From Caulobacteraceae bacterium (lineage in GTDB: Bacteria; Pseudomonadota; Alphaproteobacteria; Caulobacterales; Caulobacteraceae): DNA of 62,653 nucleotides. The stretch spans positions 1-62,653 of the forward strand of contig CANJPZ010000013.1 in assembly GCA_947476325.1 (NCBI GenBank). Reading direction: 5' to 3'. This document shows positions 47,832 to 56,057 of the stretch, piece by piece. How positions within the stretch are numbered: position 1 is the stretch's first letter; each line of letters starts with the position of its first letter. The position numbers and the translations under genes are program-made. The notes under the pieces are model-generated. The model ran no database searches. It was not told where the DNA came from and saw only the letters and a list, made by a program, of their open reading frames with translations.

Positions 47832-48775
47832 AGCCCTTTACCTACGAGCGCGCGACTTCGGTCGCCGACGCCGCGAAAGCTTCAGCCGATCCGTCCGTCC
47901 GCCTGCTGGCCGGCGGCACCAACCTGCTTGACCTGATGAAGCTGCAGATCGAGACGCCGGCGCGGATCGTCGACATCGGCCGCCTGCCGCTGAAGGACAT
48001 CACCGAAACACCCGACGGCGGCCTGCGCATCGGCGCCCTTGCCACCAGCACCGCCATCGCCAGCGACCCGGTCGTTCGCGCCCGCTATCCCCTGATCGCC
48101 CGCGCGCTGCTGTCGGGCGCCAGCGTCCAGCTGCGCAACAAGGCCACCGCCGCCGGCAACCTGATGCAGCGCACCCGCTGCGCCTATTTCTACGACACCA
48201 CCAAGCCCTGTAACCGCCGCATCCCCGGCTCGGGCTGTTCGGCCATCGGCGGCCATTCGCGGGCCGACGGCATCCTGGGCACCAGCGCCGCCTGCATCGC
48301 CGTGCACCCTTCGGACCTTGCCGTCGCCCTGACGGCGCTCGACGCCCACGTCGAGACGACGAACGGGCAGGGGACAGTTCGCACCCTGCCGGTCGCCGAT
48401 CTGCACCGCCTGCCGGGCGCGTCGCCGCACCTCGAGACCGACCTTGCCCCCGGCCAGATCATCACCGCCATCACCGTCCCGCCGGCCCCGCCGGGCGAGC
48501 AGATTTTCCGCAAGGTTCGCGACCGCGCCTCCTTCGCCTTCGCCCTGATCTCGGTGGCAGCCTCCGGACCCCGCTACGCCCTCGGCGGCGTGGCCATGAA
48601 ACCCTGGCGGGCCAGCGCTTCGGAGGCCGTGCTGGCGGCCGGCGGCGATGTCGACGAGGCGGTCGCCGCCGAACTGTCCCAGGCCCGCGGCCACGGCCAT
48701 GGCGAATACAAGATCCCCCTGGCCAAACGCCTGCTGGGCGCGGTGATCAGACAGAGCCGGGGAGACGCCGCATGA
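47828..48775 (+). CDS. Molybdenum hydroxylase FAD subunit with extra 4Fe-4S loop (PaoB-like)
   Basis: 315 residues. The FAD-binding motif is RLLAGGTNLLDLMKLQ. A cysteine-rich insert, RTRCAYFYDTTKPCNRRIPG followed by SGCSAIGGHSR and a Cys in SAACIAVH, matches the 4Fe-4S loop of PaoB/4-hydroxybenzoyl-CoA reductase-type subunits, not plain xanthine dehydrogenase. It overlaps the 2Fe-2S gene (ATGA). Its stop is followed by a 208-base spacer with a large palindromic repeat before the Mo subunit gene. Confidence 0.9.
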   Translation: MKPFTYERATSVADAAKASADPSVRLLAGGTNLLDLMKLQIETPARIVDIGRLPLKDITETPDGGLRIGALATSTAIASDPVVRARYPLIARALLSGASVQLRNKATAAGNLMQRTRCAYFYDTTKPCNRRIPGSGCSAIGGHSRADGILGTSAACIAVHPSDLAVALTALDAHVETTNGQGTVRTLPVADLHRLPGASPHLETDLAPGQIITAITVPPAPPGEQIFRKVRDRASFAFALISVAASGPRYALGGVAMKPWRASASEAVLAAGGDVDEAVAAELSQARGHGHGEYKIPLAKRLLGAVIRQSRGDAA

Positions 48776-48795
48776 ACCTGATGATCCGCACCGCA

Positions 48796-48951
48796 AGGAC
48801 CTCCCCCGTTCCGCAGGAATGGGGGAGGGGGACCGCCCGCAGCCCGTCAGGGCGAAGGGCGGTGGTGGGGGCAAGCCGTCGCCCGGTCCGGCCCCCACCA
48901 CCGGCTACGCCGGTCCCCCTCCCCCATACCTTTCGGTACGGGGGAGGTCCT
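48796..48951. repeat. Large palindromic repeat inside the molybdenum hydroxylase operon
   Basis: Left arm 48796-48835 and right arm 48911-48951 are about 40-base near-perfect inverted copies (both start or end with aggacctcccccgt or its complement). The middle also has inverted segments (gggcggtggtgggggc near its start, gcccccaccacc near its end), so the whole can form a long cruciform. It fills the gap between the FAD and Mo subunit genes. It resembles dispersed GC-rich alphaproteobacterial repeats or a MITE. A small frame runs through it but encodes low-complexity sequence. Confidence 0.85.
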
Positions 48952-48983
48952 GGGGCCTCCGCGCTCGGATCCGGAGTCCGTCC

Positions 48984-51230
48984 ATGACGTCCTTCCCCAC
49001 CGGTTCCGACATCATCGCCGAAAACCGCGGCGGCCTGATCGGCAAGGCGGTCGACCGGGTCGACGGCTGGTCCAAGGTCACCGGCCAGGCCCGCTATTCG
49101 GCCGAGATCGACGAGGCCGGCAAGCCCCTCTACGGCGTCATCGCCACCGCGCCGATCGGCAAGGGCGTGATCACCTCCATCGACGCCACAGCCGCCGAGG
49201 CCTCCCCCGGCGTCGTCCTGGTCCTGACCCACAGAAACGCCCCCGCCCAGGCGCCCTTCGGCGCGCCGGGCGAGGGGACCAACCCGATGATGACCGCCAA
49301 GCCGGTGCTGGACAGCCCCGAGATCCGCGCCTTCGCCACCCCCGTCGCCCTGGTAGTCGCCGACAGTTTCGAGAACGCCCGCGCCGGCGCCGCCCTGATC
49401 GCGGCGACCTACCAGACCACCGGCGCAGCCTTCGGCTTCGAGGACCATCTGGCCGATGCGGCCCTGTCGCCCTCGCCCACCGCCAAGGTCGAGGCCGGCG
49501 ACTTCGAGGCCGCCTTCGCCGCCGCGCCGGTCCAGCTGGACGAGACCTACGCCACCCCCGCCCACAACCACACCCAGATGGAGCCTCACGCCACGCTGGC
49601 CGTCTGGGAAGGCGAGAACCTGACGGTCTACACCTCTATCCAGGGCCTGAAGGGCGCGCGCCAGTCCATCGCCTGGACCCTGCAGATTCCGAAGGAACGC
49701 GTCCGCGTGGTCAGCCGCTTCATCGGCGGCGGCTTCGGCGGCAAGGCCCATGTCGCGGCCGACAGCATCCTGGCGGCCATCGCGGCCCAGCGGCTGGGCC
49801 GCCCGGTAAAGGTCGCCATGACCCGGGCCCAGATGTTCCACCTGTCCACCCACCGCTCGGCCAGCCGCCAGCGCATCCGGCTGGGCGCGGGCAAGGACGG
49901 GGTCATCACCGCCCTGTCCCATGACGGCGTCCTGCATTCGGCCCGCTACTATGACTTCACCGAGAACGTCTCGGGCCTGACGCGGGCGCTCTACACGGTC
50001 GACAACATGGCCACCCGCCATGATCTGGTGCGCCTCGACTCCCCCATGGCCTGCGCCGTGCGCGCGCCGGGCGGGGCGGTCGGCACCATGGCCATCGAGG
50101 CGGCCATGGACGAGCTGGCTCATCGCTTAGGCATCGACCCGGTCGAGCTTCGCATCCGCAACGAGCCGAAGGTCGGCGAGGGCGGCCGCGCCTTTTCGTC
50201 CCGCTCGCTGGTTGAATGCCTGCGCGAAGGCGCCTCCCGCTTCGGCTGGGCCCAGCGAAATCCGGTCCCCGGCGCCGTCCGCGATGGCCGCTACCGGATC
50301 GGCATGGGGGTGGGCAGCGCCATCTGGCACACCTTGCTGTTCCCCGCCCGCGCCGCCATCGTCCTGCACGCCGACGGCACGGCCACGGTGCGCCAGGCCA
50401 TGACCGACATCGGCACCGGCACCTACACCATCCTGGCCCAGATCGCCGCCACGGCGCTGGGCGTGCGAACGGCTGATATCCACGTCGAGATCGGCGATTC
50501 CGATTTCCCCGCCGCCCCCGGTTCCGGCGGCTCGTTCGGCGCGGCGACCAGCGGCTCGGCGGTGCTGGACGCGGCCATGAACCTGCGCAAGGCGGCCGCC
50601 GAGCTGGCGGTGGGCGACATGGGCGGGCCCCTGTTCGGCGGCGATCCGGCCGAGGCGGTGTTTGCCGAAGGCTCGATCCTGATCGGCAACCAGGCCGTCC
50701 GCTTGACCGATCTGGTCTCGCGCCTGTCGCCAGGCGGCATCGTCGCCGAGGGCCGGCTCGAGGTTCCGAAAGACTACTGGGGCAAGACCCGCAACGCCCA
50801 CGGCGCCAACTTCGCCGAGGTCGCGGTCGATACCCTCACCGGCGAGGTTCGCCTGCGCCGCATGCTGGGCGTCTTCGCCGCGGGCCGCATCCTCAACGAA
50901 AAGATGGCCAGATCGCAAGCCCTCGGCGGCATGATCTGGGGCGTCGGCGCGGCCCTGACCGAGGAAAACCACTTCGATCCCCGCTACGGATCCTTCGTCG
51001 CCCAGGACCTGGCCGGCTACCACATGCCCGCCCACGCCGACATCGTGAACCTCGAGGCGGTCTTCCTGCCCGAAGACGGCGATGACAACCCCATGGGCAT
51101 CAAGGGCGTCGGCGAACTGGGCATCTGCGGGGCGGGGGCGGCGGTGGCCAACGCGGTATTCAATGCGTGTGGGGTGCGGGTGAGGGACTATCCGCTGACG
51201 GTGGAAAAGGTGCTCCAGGGGTTGGGATAG
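48984..51230 (+). CDS. Molybdenum hydroxylase molybdopterin-binding subunit (PaoC/YagR-like)
   Basis: 748 residues of the xanthine dehydrogenase large-subunit superfamily. AVDRVDGWSKVTGQARYSAE opens the first domain. The Moco site has SRFIGGGFGGKAHVAADS and TDIGTGTYTILAQIAATAL, and the catalytic-Glu region is MGIKGVGELGICGAG near the C-terminus (KGVGE). This subunit hydroxylates an aldehyde or N-heterocycle with water-derived oxygen. The start is at MTSFPTGSDII, after the palindrome. With the PaoB-like 4Fe-4S loop in the FAD subunit, a PaoABC-type aldehyde oxidoreductase is the best guess. Confidence 0.93.
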   Translation: MTSFPTGSDIIAENRGGLIGKAVDRVDGWSKVTGQARYSAEIDEAGKPLYGVIATAPIGKGVITSIDATAAEASPGVVLVLTHRNAPAQAPFGAPGEGTNPMMTAKPVLDSPEIRAFATPVALVVADSFENARAGAALIAATYQTTGAAFGFEDHLADAALSPSPTAKVEAGDFEAAFAAAPVQLDETYATPAHNHTQMEPHATLAVWEGENLTVYTSIQGLKGARQSIAWTLQIPKERVRVVSRFIGGGFGGKAHVAADSILAAIAAQRLGRPVKVAMTRAQMFHLSTHRSASRQRIRLGAGKDGVITALSHDGVLHSARYYDFTENVSGLTRALYTVDNMATRHDLVRLDSPMACAVRAPGGAVGTMAIEAAMDELAHRLGIDPVELRIRNEPKVGEGGRAFSSRSLVECLREGASRFGWAQRNPVPGAVRDGRYRIGMGVGSAIWHTLLFPARAAIVLHADGTATVRQAMTDIGTGTYTILAQIAATALGVRTADIHVEIGDSDFPAAPGSGGSFGAATSGSAVLDAAMNLRKAAAELAVGDMGGPLFGGDPAEAVFAEGSILIGNQAVRLTDLVSRLSPGGIVAEGRLEVPKDYWGKTRNAHGANFAEVAVDTLTGEVRLRRMLGVFAAGRILNEKMARSQALGGMIWGVGAALTEENHFDPRYGSFVAQDLAGYHMPAHADIVNLEAVFLPEDGDDNPMGIKGVGELGICGAGAAVANAVFNACGVRVRDYPLTVEKVLQGLG

Positions 51231-51255
51231 CGCGTTCCACCGACCGCGCCGCCAC

Positions 51256-51612
51256 CTACCCCAACCCGTCATCCTGAGGAGCCGCCGCATCGCGGCGGCG
51301 TCTCGAAGGACGCACGGCCAGAGATGCCGGCTGAAACCCCCGCGCCGACAGTCCCGGCAAGGCGTCCCAGTCCCTCCGGATCACCGCTTCCTTCTTGGCT
51401 CTCGACCAGCGCTTGATCTGGCGTTCCGCTGCGATTGCATCGCGGATCATCTGGTGTTCGGAAACCCAGGCAACTTCGATGGGGCGACGGCTCGATGTGT
51501 AGCCTGTGAACGTTCCCGCGTGGTGCTGCGCGATCCTCTGCTCCAGATTGGTCGTGCAGCCGACGTAATAGGAACCATCGGCGCAGCGCAGAATGTAGAC
51601 CCACGCGGCCAC
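51256..51612 (-). CDS. GIY-YIG nuclease family protein with repeat-encoded C-terminus
   Basis: 118 residues from a GTG start at 51612. The GIY-YIG signature is YILRCADGSYYVGCTTNLEQ (GSYYVG for GxYYIG), followed by the catalytic Arg in LEQRIAQHHAGTF and Glu in AAERQIKRWSRAKKE. This is the short, single-domain UPF0213/YhbQ-like class. The last 20 or so residues (VRPSRRRRDAAAPQDDGLG) are the translation of the palindromic repeat at 51268-51313, so the repeat lies inside the gene. A second copy of the repeat begins just upstream of the start codon at 51619, and a third lies at 51732. The function is unknown; it may cut DNA hairpins or act on the repeats. Confidence 0.88.
   Translation of the reverse strand: MAAWVYILRCADGSYYVGCTTNLEQRIAQHHAGTFTGYTSSRRPIEVAWVSEHQMIRDAIAAERQIKRWSRAKKEAVIRRDWDALPGLSARGFQPASLAVRPSRRRRDAAAPQDDGLG
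51268..51313 (+). repeat. Palindromic repeat copy 1 (within 3' end of the GIY-YIG gene)
   Basis: Starts gtcatcctgagga and ends tctcgaaggacgc, with the hairpin gccgccgc-at-cgcggcggc in the middle. The same borders occur at 51619-51660 (opposite orientation) and 51732-51777. Confidence 0.85.
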
Positions 51613-51618
51613 GTCATT

Positions 51619-51660
51619 GCGTCCTTCGAGACGCGCCCTTCGGGCGCTCCTCAGGATGAC
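51619..51660 (-). repeat. Palindromic repeat copy 2 (just upstream of the GIY-YIG start)
   Basis: Read on the minus strand it has the same gtcatcctgagga and tcgaaggacgc ends; the core hairpin is shorter (gcgccc-tt-cgggcgc). It sits seven bases before the GTG start at 51612, so it can form a structure near the ribosome site or in the promoter. Confidence 0.85.
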
Positions 51661-51731
51661 GGAAAGGAGTGGGTCGCATCAAGTCTTGCGCCCCAATTTT
51701 CCACGACCCGCCTTGTCATCCACCCCACTTC

Positions 51732-51777
51732 GTCATCCTGAGGGGCCGTCGCAAAGCGGCGGCGTCTCGAAGGACGC
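51732..51777 (+). repeat. Palindromic repeat copy 3
   Basis: Same orientation as copy 1: gtcatcctgagg at the start, tctcgaaggacgc at the end, with a core containing gccgtcgcaaagcggcggc. It lies in the 255-base spacer between the GIY-YIG gene and the membrane protein gene at 51868. Copies 2 and 3 face each other. Confidence 0.85.
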
Positions 51778-51867
51778 AATAAACCCGCCACCTCCTCAAA
51801 TCCCCTTCTCCCGCAAGGGTAGAAGGGATGCTAAAGTTGTTTCTGGAGAAGGTGCTGAGGGGTTGGG

Positions 51868-52419
51868 GTGATGGTGGCTCGGACGTGGCAAAATAGGCTG
51901 GCCGGCGCTCACCTCGTCGCGGTGCTTCTCCCCTACGTGCTTGTGGCGTTCATTCCGGCTGCGACAATCTTTGGGCCGCATGGTGCATTTCAAACGCTTG
52001 CCTACAGTCTCTTCGTCCTGTCGCCCGTACTCTTCCTGACGTGGCTTTACGCAATATATTTCACGGCGCGCAGGGTGGTTGCGGCTCGAGGCGGACGGTT
52101 GATCGATTGGTCTGCAGTCTTTGTGATCCCGGCCATCGCCTGTGTGGTGGGGAGCGCTGGAATCTGGATCGGAACGCTATCGACCTCAGGCCGGCCTGGC
52201 TTGTTTCCGATCTGCTCCCTGGGGTTCTTTCCAGCTTTCTTTGCAGCGATCTGGATCACAGGCGCAACGCTGGAGCGCGGCGTTGAAGCGAATAAACCGG
52301 TTTCGATCGGCTGGCAGTTCCTAAACTTCGTGCTGTTCTTTTACCTGTTGATCGGCATCTGGTTTCTTCGGCCGAAGATCAGGGCCGTGTGCGCGGCAGA
52401 CGCGGCGCAGACCCCCTAA
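51868..52419 (+). CDS. Integral membrane protein of unknown function
   Basis: 183 residues with about four transmembrane helices (roughly 14-36, 44-65, 83-103 and 115-132, plus a fifth near 150-168). No recognised domain. Codon use looks slightly less GC-biased than the neighbours. Cytoplasmic loops carry RRVVAARGGR. The start ATG 51868 is preceded by ggggttggggtg. It shares a four-base CTAA/TTAG overlap with the convergent SDR gene. Confidence 0.7.
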   Translation: MMVARTWQNRLAGAHLVAVLLPYVLVAFIPAATIFGPHGAFQTLAYSLFVLSPVLFLTWLYAIYFTARRVVAARGGRLIDWSAVFVIPAIACVVGSAGIWIGTLSTSGRPGLFPICSLGFFPAFFAAIWITGATLERGVEANKPVSIGWQFLNFVLFFYLLIGIWFLRPKIRAVCAADAAQTP

Positions 52420-53216
52420 CCCGCCACCTTGCACGCCGCCCCGCCGTCCACCGGCAGCGCCACCCCGGTGACGAACTTGGCCTCGTCCGAGCACAGGAAC
52501 AGGGCCGCGTAGGCCGTGTCCCAGCCGGTGCCCATCTGGCCCAGCGGCACCTTTGCATTGCGTAACGCCCGCAGGTCCTCCTGCGTCATCCCCTTGGCGG
52601 CGCTTATCCCCACAATGGCCATGGGCGTGTCCATCAATCCGGGCAGGATCACATTGGCCCGGATCCCGTACTTGGCGTTGCCGATGGCCACGGCCTGGAT
52701 GTGGCGGATCATGCCGGCCTTGGAGACCTCGTAGGCGATCTTGTCGTGCCCGGCCCAGGCGGCCAGGGACGAGATCGACAGGATCACCCCAGAACCCTGC
52801 TCGCGCATCACGTTCAGCGCCGCCTTCGTGGTCATCACCGCGCTCTTGAGGTTGACCGTCATGATCCGGTCCCAGACCGCTTCGCTGATCACGTGCGGCG
52901 GCGCATCGCCCGCGCCGATGCCGACATTGTTGACCAGGACATCGATGCGCCCCATCCGCGCCTTGCCCTCGGCGACCAGCGCCTCGCAGCCGGCCACGGT
53001 CGAGACATCGGCCTCAAACGCAAACGCCCTGCCGCCCTCAGCCTCGATCCCGGCGACGGTTTCCTGCGCCCGGTCGAGGTGCGCATCGACGCACATCACT
53101 TCCGCGCCCTCACGCGCGAACAGCACCGCCATCGCCCGGCCATTGCCGATCGTGGCGCCCGGCGTCTGGCCGGCCCCGACAATGATCGCGCACTTGCCGT
53201 CGAGGCGGTTGGTCAT
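52416..53216 (-). CDS. Short-chain dehydrogenase/reductase
   Basis: 266 residues. Cofactor site VGAGQTPGATIGNGRAM is a variant of the usual TGxxxGIG: the glycine-rich loop is longer. NNVGIGAGD replaces the usual NNAG, LSISSLAAWAGHDKIAYEVS has the catalytic Ser and YEVSK the Tyr/Lys. The end TGVALPVDGGAACKVAG is typical of oxidoreductases acting on secondary alcohols. The substrate is unknown. The nearby carboxymuconolactone-decarboxylase-like gene on the same strand may be in the same operon, but a 150-base inverted-repeat region separates them. Confidence 0.87.
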   Translation of the reverse strand: MTNRLDGKCAIIVGAGQTPGATIGNGRAMAVLFAREGAEVMCVDAHLDRAQETVAGIEAEGGRAFAFEADVSTVAGCEALVAEGKARMGRIDVLVNNVGIGAGDAPPHVISEAVWDRIMTVNLKSAVMTTKAALNVMREQGSGVILSISSLAAWAGHDKIAYEVSKAGMIRHIQAVAIGNAKYGIRANVILPGLMDTPMAIVGISAAKGMTQEDLRALRNAKVPLGQMGTGWDTAYAALFLCSDEAKFVTGVALPVDGGAACKVAG

Positions 53217-53246
53217 GGTCGTCCTCCGAAGTGCGGCGAAGCCGCT

Positions 53247-53352
53247 GGAAATAAGTACACGAAGATCACAAAGCGGGCGCGAAGGTCACAAAGGCGCCGG
53301 TCCCTTGGCGTCCTTTGTGTCTCTCCTTCGTGACCTTCGTGTACTTATTTCC
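53247..53352. repeat. Long imperfect inverted repeat between two minus-strand genes
   Basis: The left arm 53247-53273 begins ggaaataagtacacgaag and the right arm 53330-53352 is its reverse complement with one mismatch over 23 bases. Between them short units related to gaaggtcacaaagg occur in both orientations. It fills most of the gap between the CMD-type gene and the SDR and could be a strong bidirectional hairpin or a MITE-like repeat. Confidence 0.85.
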
Positions 53353-53366
53353 TGGCTGGCAAGGCC

Positions 53367-53933
53367 CTACGCCCTCAGGTCGGGATCGACCGTCTTGCCG
53401 GTCTCCAGCTGCACGCCCACTGAATTGAGGAACATCGAGACCATGGTGTACTGGCCGGCCGTGAAGATCAGGTCGGCCTTCTGCTTGTCGTTGAAGTGTT
53501 TGCCCAGTTCCGCCCAGGCCGCGTCGCTGATGAAGTAGTTGGCGTGCAACTCGTCGGTGGCGACGATCAGGGCCGCATCGGCCGCGCTCCACGAAGGATC
53601 GCCCGCGCCTGTCTTGATGGCGTCGATCTCGGCCGCCGTCAGGCCCGCGTTGGTCCCCACCCGCACGTGCTGGTTCCACTCATAGCCCGACTTGCACAGA
53701 AAGCCCGTGCGCAGGATGACGATCTCGCGCTGGCGGGCGGGCAGGCCGTTCTTCTTGGACAGGATATAGCCGCCCCAGTCGAGGAAGGCGTTCATGCCCA
53801 GGGGGTCGTGCGCCATGGTGCGAAAGATGTTCAGCATGCCGTCAGCCGACGGACGGGTTTTCATCCGCTCCCACAGCTCGGGCGGCAGCGCCTCGTCAGG
53901 CAGGGGCGAAATGCGGGGCGCGTCCAGGCGCAT
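53367..53933 (-). CDS. Carboxymuconolactone decarboxylase family protein
   Basis: 188 residues, all-helical CMD/AhpD-like fold. The core is GLPARQREIVILRTGFLCKS followed by GYEWNQHVRVGTNAGLTAAE: the E...C..xYEWNQH pattern common to CMD-type proteins of xenobiotic pathways, with one Cys (not the CxxC of AhpD). The lack of a CxxC argues against peroxidase activity. The substrate is unknown. The start MRLDAPRISP is preceded by aaggaaggacaac. It lies opposite the nitronate-monooxygenase-like gene (101 bases between starts). Confidence 0.88.
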   Translation of the reverse strand: MRLDAPRISPLPDEALPPELWERMKTRPSADGMLNIFRTMAHDPLGMNAFLDWGGYILSKKNGLPARQREIVILRTGFLCKSGYEWNQHVRVGTNAGLTAAEIDAIKTGAGDPSWSAADAALIVATDELHANYFISDAAWAELGKHFNDKQKADLIFTAGQYTMVSMFLNSVGVQLETGKTVDPDLRA

Positions 53934-54034
53934 GGCGTTGTCCTTCCTTTTTGGGCGCCGATCTTGGCCGTACGCCGTTTGTCGTTATTAGGGGCTGACC
54001 GGCGGCCTTGTCGACCGGACATTGGATACAGATC

Positions 54035-54952
54035 ATGACCAGCCGCCTGCCTGCCAGCATCGCCTCGCGCCTCTCGATCCCGCTGATCGCCGCGCCCATG
54101 TTCAAGGTCACCAGCCCCGACCTGGTCATCGCCGCCTGCAACGCCGGCGTCATCGGCGCCATCCCTGTGCTGAACGCGCGCACCACCGGACAGCTTGTCG
54201 AGTGGCTGGCGACCATCAAGGCCGGGCTCACGCCGGGCGCCGCGCCCTTCGCACCCAACCTGATCATGCGCAGCGACCGGCTGGCCGCCGACATCACCGC
54301 CATCCTCGATGCGGGGACCGAAGTCGTCATCACCTCGGTCGGCTCGCCGGCGCCGGTCATGGGCCCGCTGCATGAAGCCGGCGCCCTGGTGCTGTGCGAC
54401 GTCGCCACCCTGGAGCACGCGCGCAAGGCGGTGGCCGCGGGCGTCGATGGCCTGATCCTGCTGGCCGCCGGGGCAGGGGGGCACACCGGCTGGATGAACC
54501 CCTTCGCCTTCGCCCGCGCCGTGCGCGAATTCTACGACGGCATCGTCATCATGGCCGGCGGCATGAGCGACGGGCGCGCCCTCTATGCCGCCCAGGTGCT
54601 GGGCTGCGACCTCGGCTACATGGGCACCCGTTTCATCGCCGCCACGGAAAGCTTCGCCGACGACCGCTACCGCGACTTCCTGGCGCAATCGGAGATGGAC
54701 CACATCTTCACCTCCAGCGCCCTCAAGGGCATGCCCGGCAACTACCTGTCCAAGGCCTTTGTCGCTGAGGGCCACGATCCGCGCCGGCTGGAAGCCTCCT
54801 TCCCGCCGCCGGCCGACGGCAGCGCGCCCAACTATCCGGAATCCTGGATGGCCGGCCACACCGTCTCCGGCGTCACCGGTCCGGTCACCACGGCCGCCCT
54901 GATCGCCGAGATTGCGGCCCAGTACGAAGAGGCGCGCCAGACGCCGGTCTAG
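54035..54952 (+). CDS. Nitronate monooxygenase-like FMN flavoprotein
   Basis: 305 residues of the NMO/2-nitropropane dioxygenase TIM-barrel family. IPLIAAPMFKVTSPDLVI at the N-terminus, AGVIGAIPVLNARTTGQL, VITSVGSPAPVMGPLHEAG, LLAAGAGGHTGWMNPFAF (phosphate loop with GGHTG) and VIMAGGMSDGRALYAAQVLG are visible; GTRFIAATES completes the FMN site. It oxidises alkyl nitronates or acts as an NAD(P)H:flavin oxidoreductase. The start MTSRLPASIASR is chosen over one nine codons upstream (54008) because of family alignment. It is divergent from the CMD-type gene. Confidence 0.88.
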   Translation: MTSRLPASIASRLSIPLIAAPMFKVTSPDLVIAACNAGVIGAIPVLNARTTGQLVEWLATIKAGLTPGAAPFAPNLIMRSDRLAADITAILDAGTEVVITSVGSPAPVMGPLHEAGALVLCDVATLEHARKAVAAGVDGLILLAAGAGGHTGWMNPFAFARAVREFYDGIVIMAGGMSDGRALYAAQVLGCDLGYMGTRFIAATESFADDRYRDFLAQSEMDHIFTSSALKGMPGNYLSKAFVAEGHDPRRLEASFPPPADGSAPNYPESWMAGHTVSGVTGPVTTAALIAEIAAQYEEARQTPV

Positions 54953-55019
54953 CCAGCGCGATGGAAAATCCGTCACATCTCTTCGGCAGTGCTTTTCTTC
55001 TTGAAGATGGGGGGCTGAG

Positions 55020-55739
55020 ATGTCGGTTCGGATCGGACTTTTGTCGGCGACGATCATGGTCTGCCTGGCCAGCGCCGGCGCAGCCTGGGCCCAACCGGGT
55101 CTGGCTAACAAGGTGGAAGAACCCTACGTCACCAAAGGCCTGACCGAGGTCGAGGTGCGCGGCGGCCGTCTGACGGGCGGACCGGACGGCGGTGACAACG
55201 CCGAGATCATCGAAGTCGAACACGGTTTTACGGATCACGTCAGCTTCACCGGCGTGGCCAATTTCGACGATGGCGAACTGGAGTCCCTGGGGGTGGAGAC
55301 CATCGTCAATTTCGGCAAGTTGGCCGGCCTCGATATCGGTTTCTACGCCGACTACATGCAGCCCGTTCACAACGGACCTGGCGAGATTGAAACCAAATTC
55401 CTGTTCGCCCGGCGGAACGCGGACAGCGAGGTCCTGTTCAATCTCATTCTCCAAAAATCCATGACCAGCCATCCTGGTGAGGGCGATACTGAAGTCGGCT
55501 ACGCGGCCCAGGCGACCAAGGCGCTCGGCAGCGAAGATTTTCAGGCGGGCATACAGGCGTTTGGAGACGTGGGAACCGGCCACCACAGCGCTGAGATCTA
55601 TGTGGGTCCGGTCGCCAGGCTGGAGCTGGATGAAAGCGGTATCGACCTTGAGGCAGCTTACCTGTTCGCCCTCGGCGAGGCCCGCAACGATGCCAGGGGT
55701 CAATGGCGCATCGCCCTGGGGTGGGAACGGAAGTTCTGA
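55020..55739 (+). CDS. Exported, probably outer-membrane beta-barrel, protein of unknown function
   Basis: 239 residues. Sec signal peptide MSVRIGLLSATIMVCLASAG, cleavage near AWAQ. The mature part alternates hydrophobic and polar residues in many short strands (VEVRGGRLTGG, SFTGVANFDDGELES, VETIVNFGKLAGLDIGFYAD) and ends WRIALGWERKF with a C-terminal Phe, the usual outer-membrane barrel signal. This resembles DUF2490/DUF481-like barrels or copper-resistance-type OMPs, but I cannot assign one. The upstream region has a 60-base spacer after the flavoprotein gene. Confidence 0.7.
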   Translation: MSVRIGLLSATIMVCLASAGAAWAQPGLANKVEEPYVTKGLTEVEVRGGRLTGGPDGGDNAEIIEVEHGFTDHVSFTGVANFDDGELESLGVETIVNFGKLAGLDIGFYADYMQPVHNGPGEIETKFLFARRNADSEVLFNLILQKSMTSHPGEGDTEVGYAAQATKALGSEDFQAGIQAFGDVGTGHHSAEIYVGPVARLELDESGIDLEAAYLFALGEARNDARGQWRIALGWERKF

Positions 55740-56057
55740 ACCGGGACATTACCGGCTACCGGGCCGAGCGCCAACCGGCGACACGTATGACACGGCTTTT
55801 CTTGCCTGCCGTCGCCCGGTGGCGGATTCTGCGCCCATGCCTGAATCCGCCTGCCGTCCTCCCGCCAGCGTCATCGACGCGCGCTGCCGGCGAAATGTCA
55901 CTGGTTGCCGCCGAACCGACAAATGCTGACGAGACCTGTCAAAAAACCAACGGTTTCTGACCATGCTTTTCGGTCAATCCCTTGTGCGGCAAGGAATCGA
56001 CATGCGTCAAAACGCAAAAAAAGCTGCAAATGCTGTCAAATCGCCGCCGGCCGCCGA
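55740..56057. other. Intergenic region (318 bases), no gene seen
   Basis: Between the barrel-type gene and the acyl-CoA synthetase stop. The last 130 bases are clearly more AT-rich than the rest of the window (caaaaaaccaacggtttctg, cgcaaaaaaagctgcaaatg). Short frames cover it but none has a convincing start or composition. The AT-rich part may hold a promoter or a terminator for either flank. Nothing else was recognised. Confidence 0.5.

Noticed and set aside
48772-48987. Small open frame of 71 codons through the palindromic spacer in the molybdenum hydroxylase operon
   Set aside because: Its sequence is a direct readout of the palindrome, low in complexity, with no similarity to a known protein.
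51266-51780. Three spaced repeats considered as a CRISPR array
   Set aside because: Copies differ in core and orientation, spacing is irregular (hundreds of bases, then 71), and no cas genes are present.
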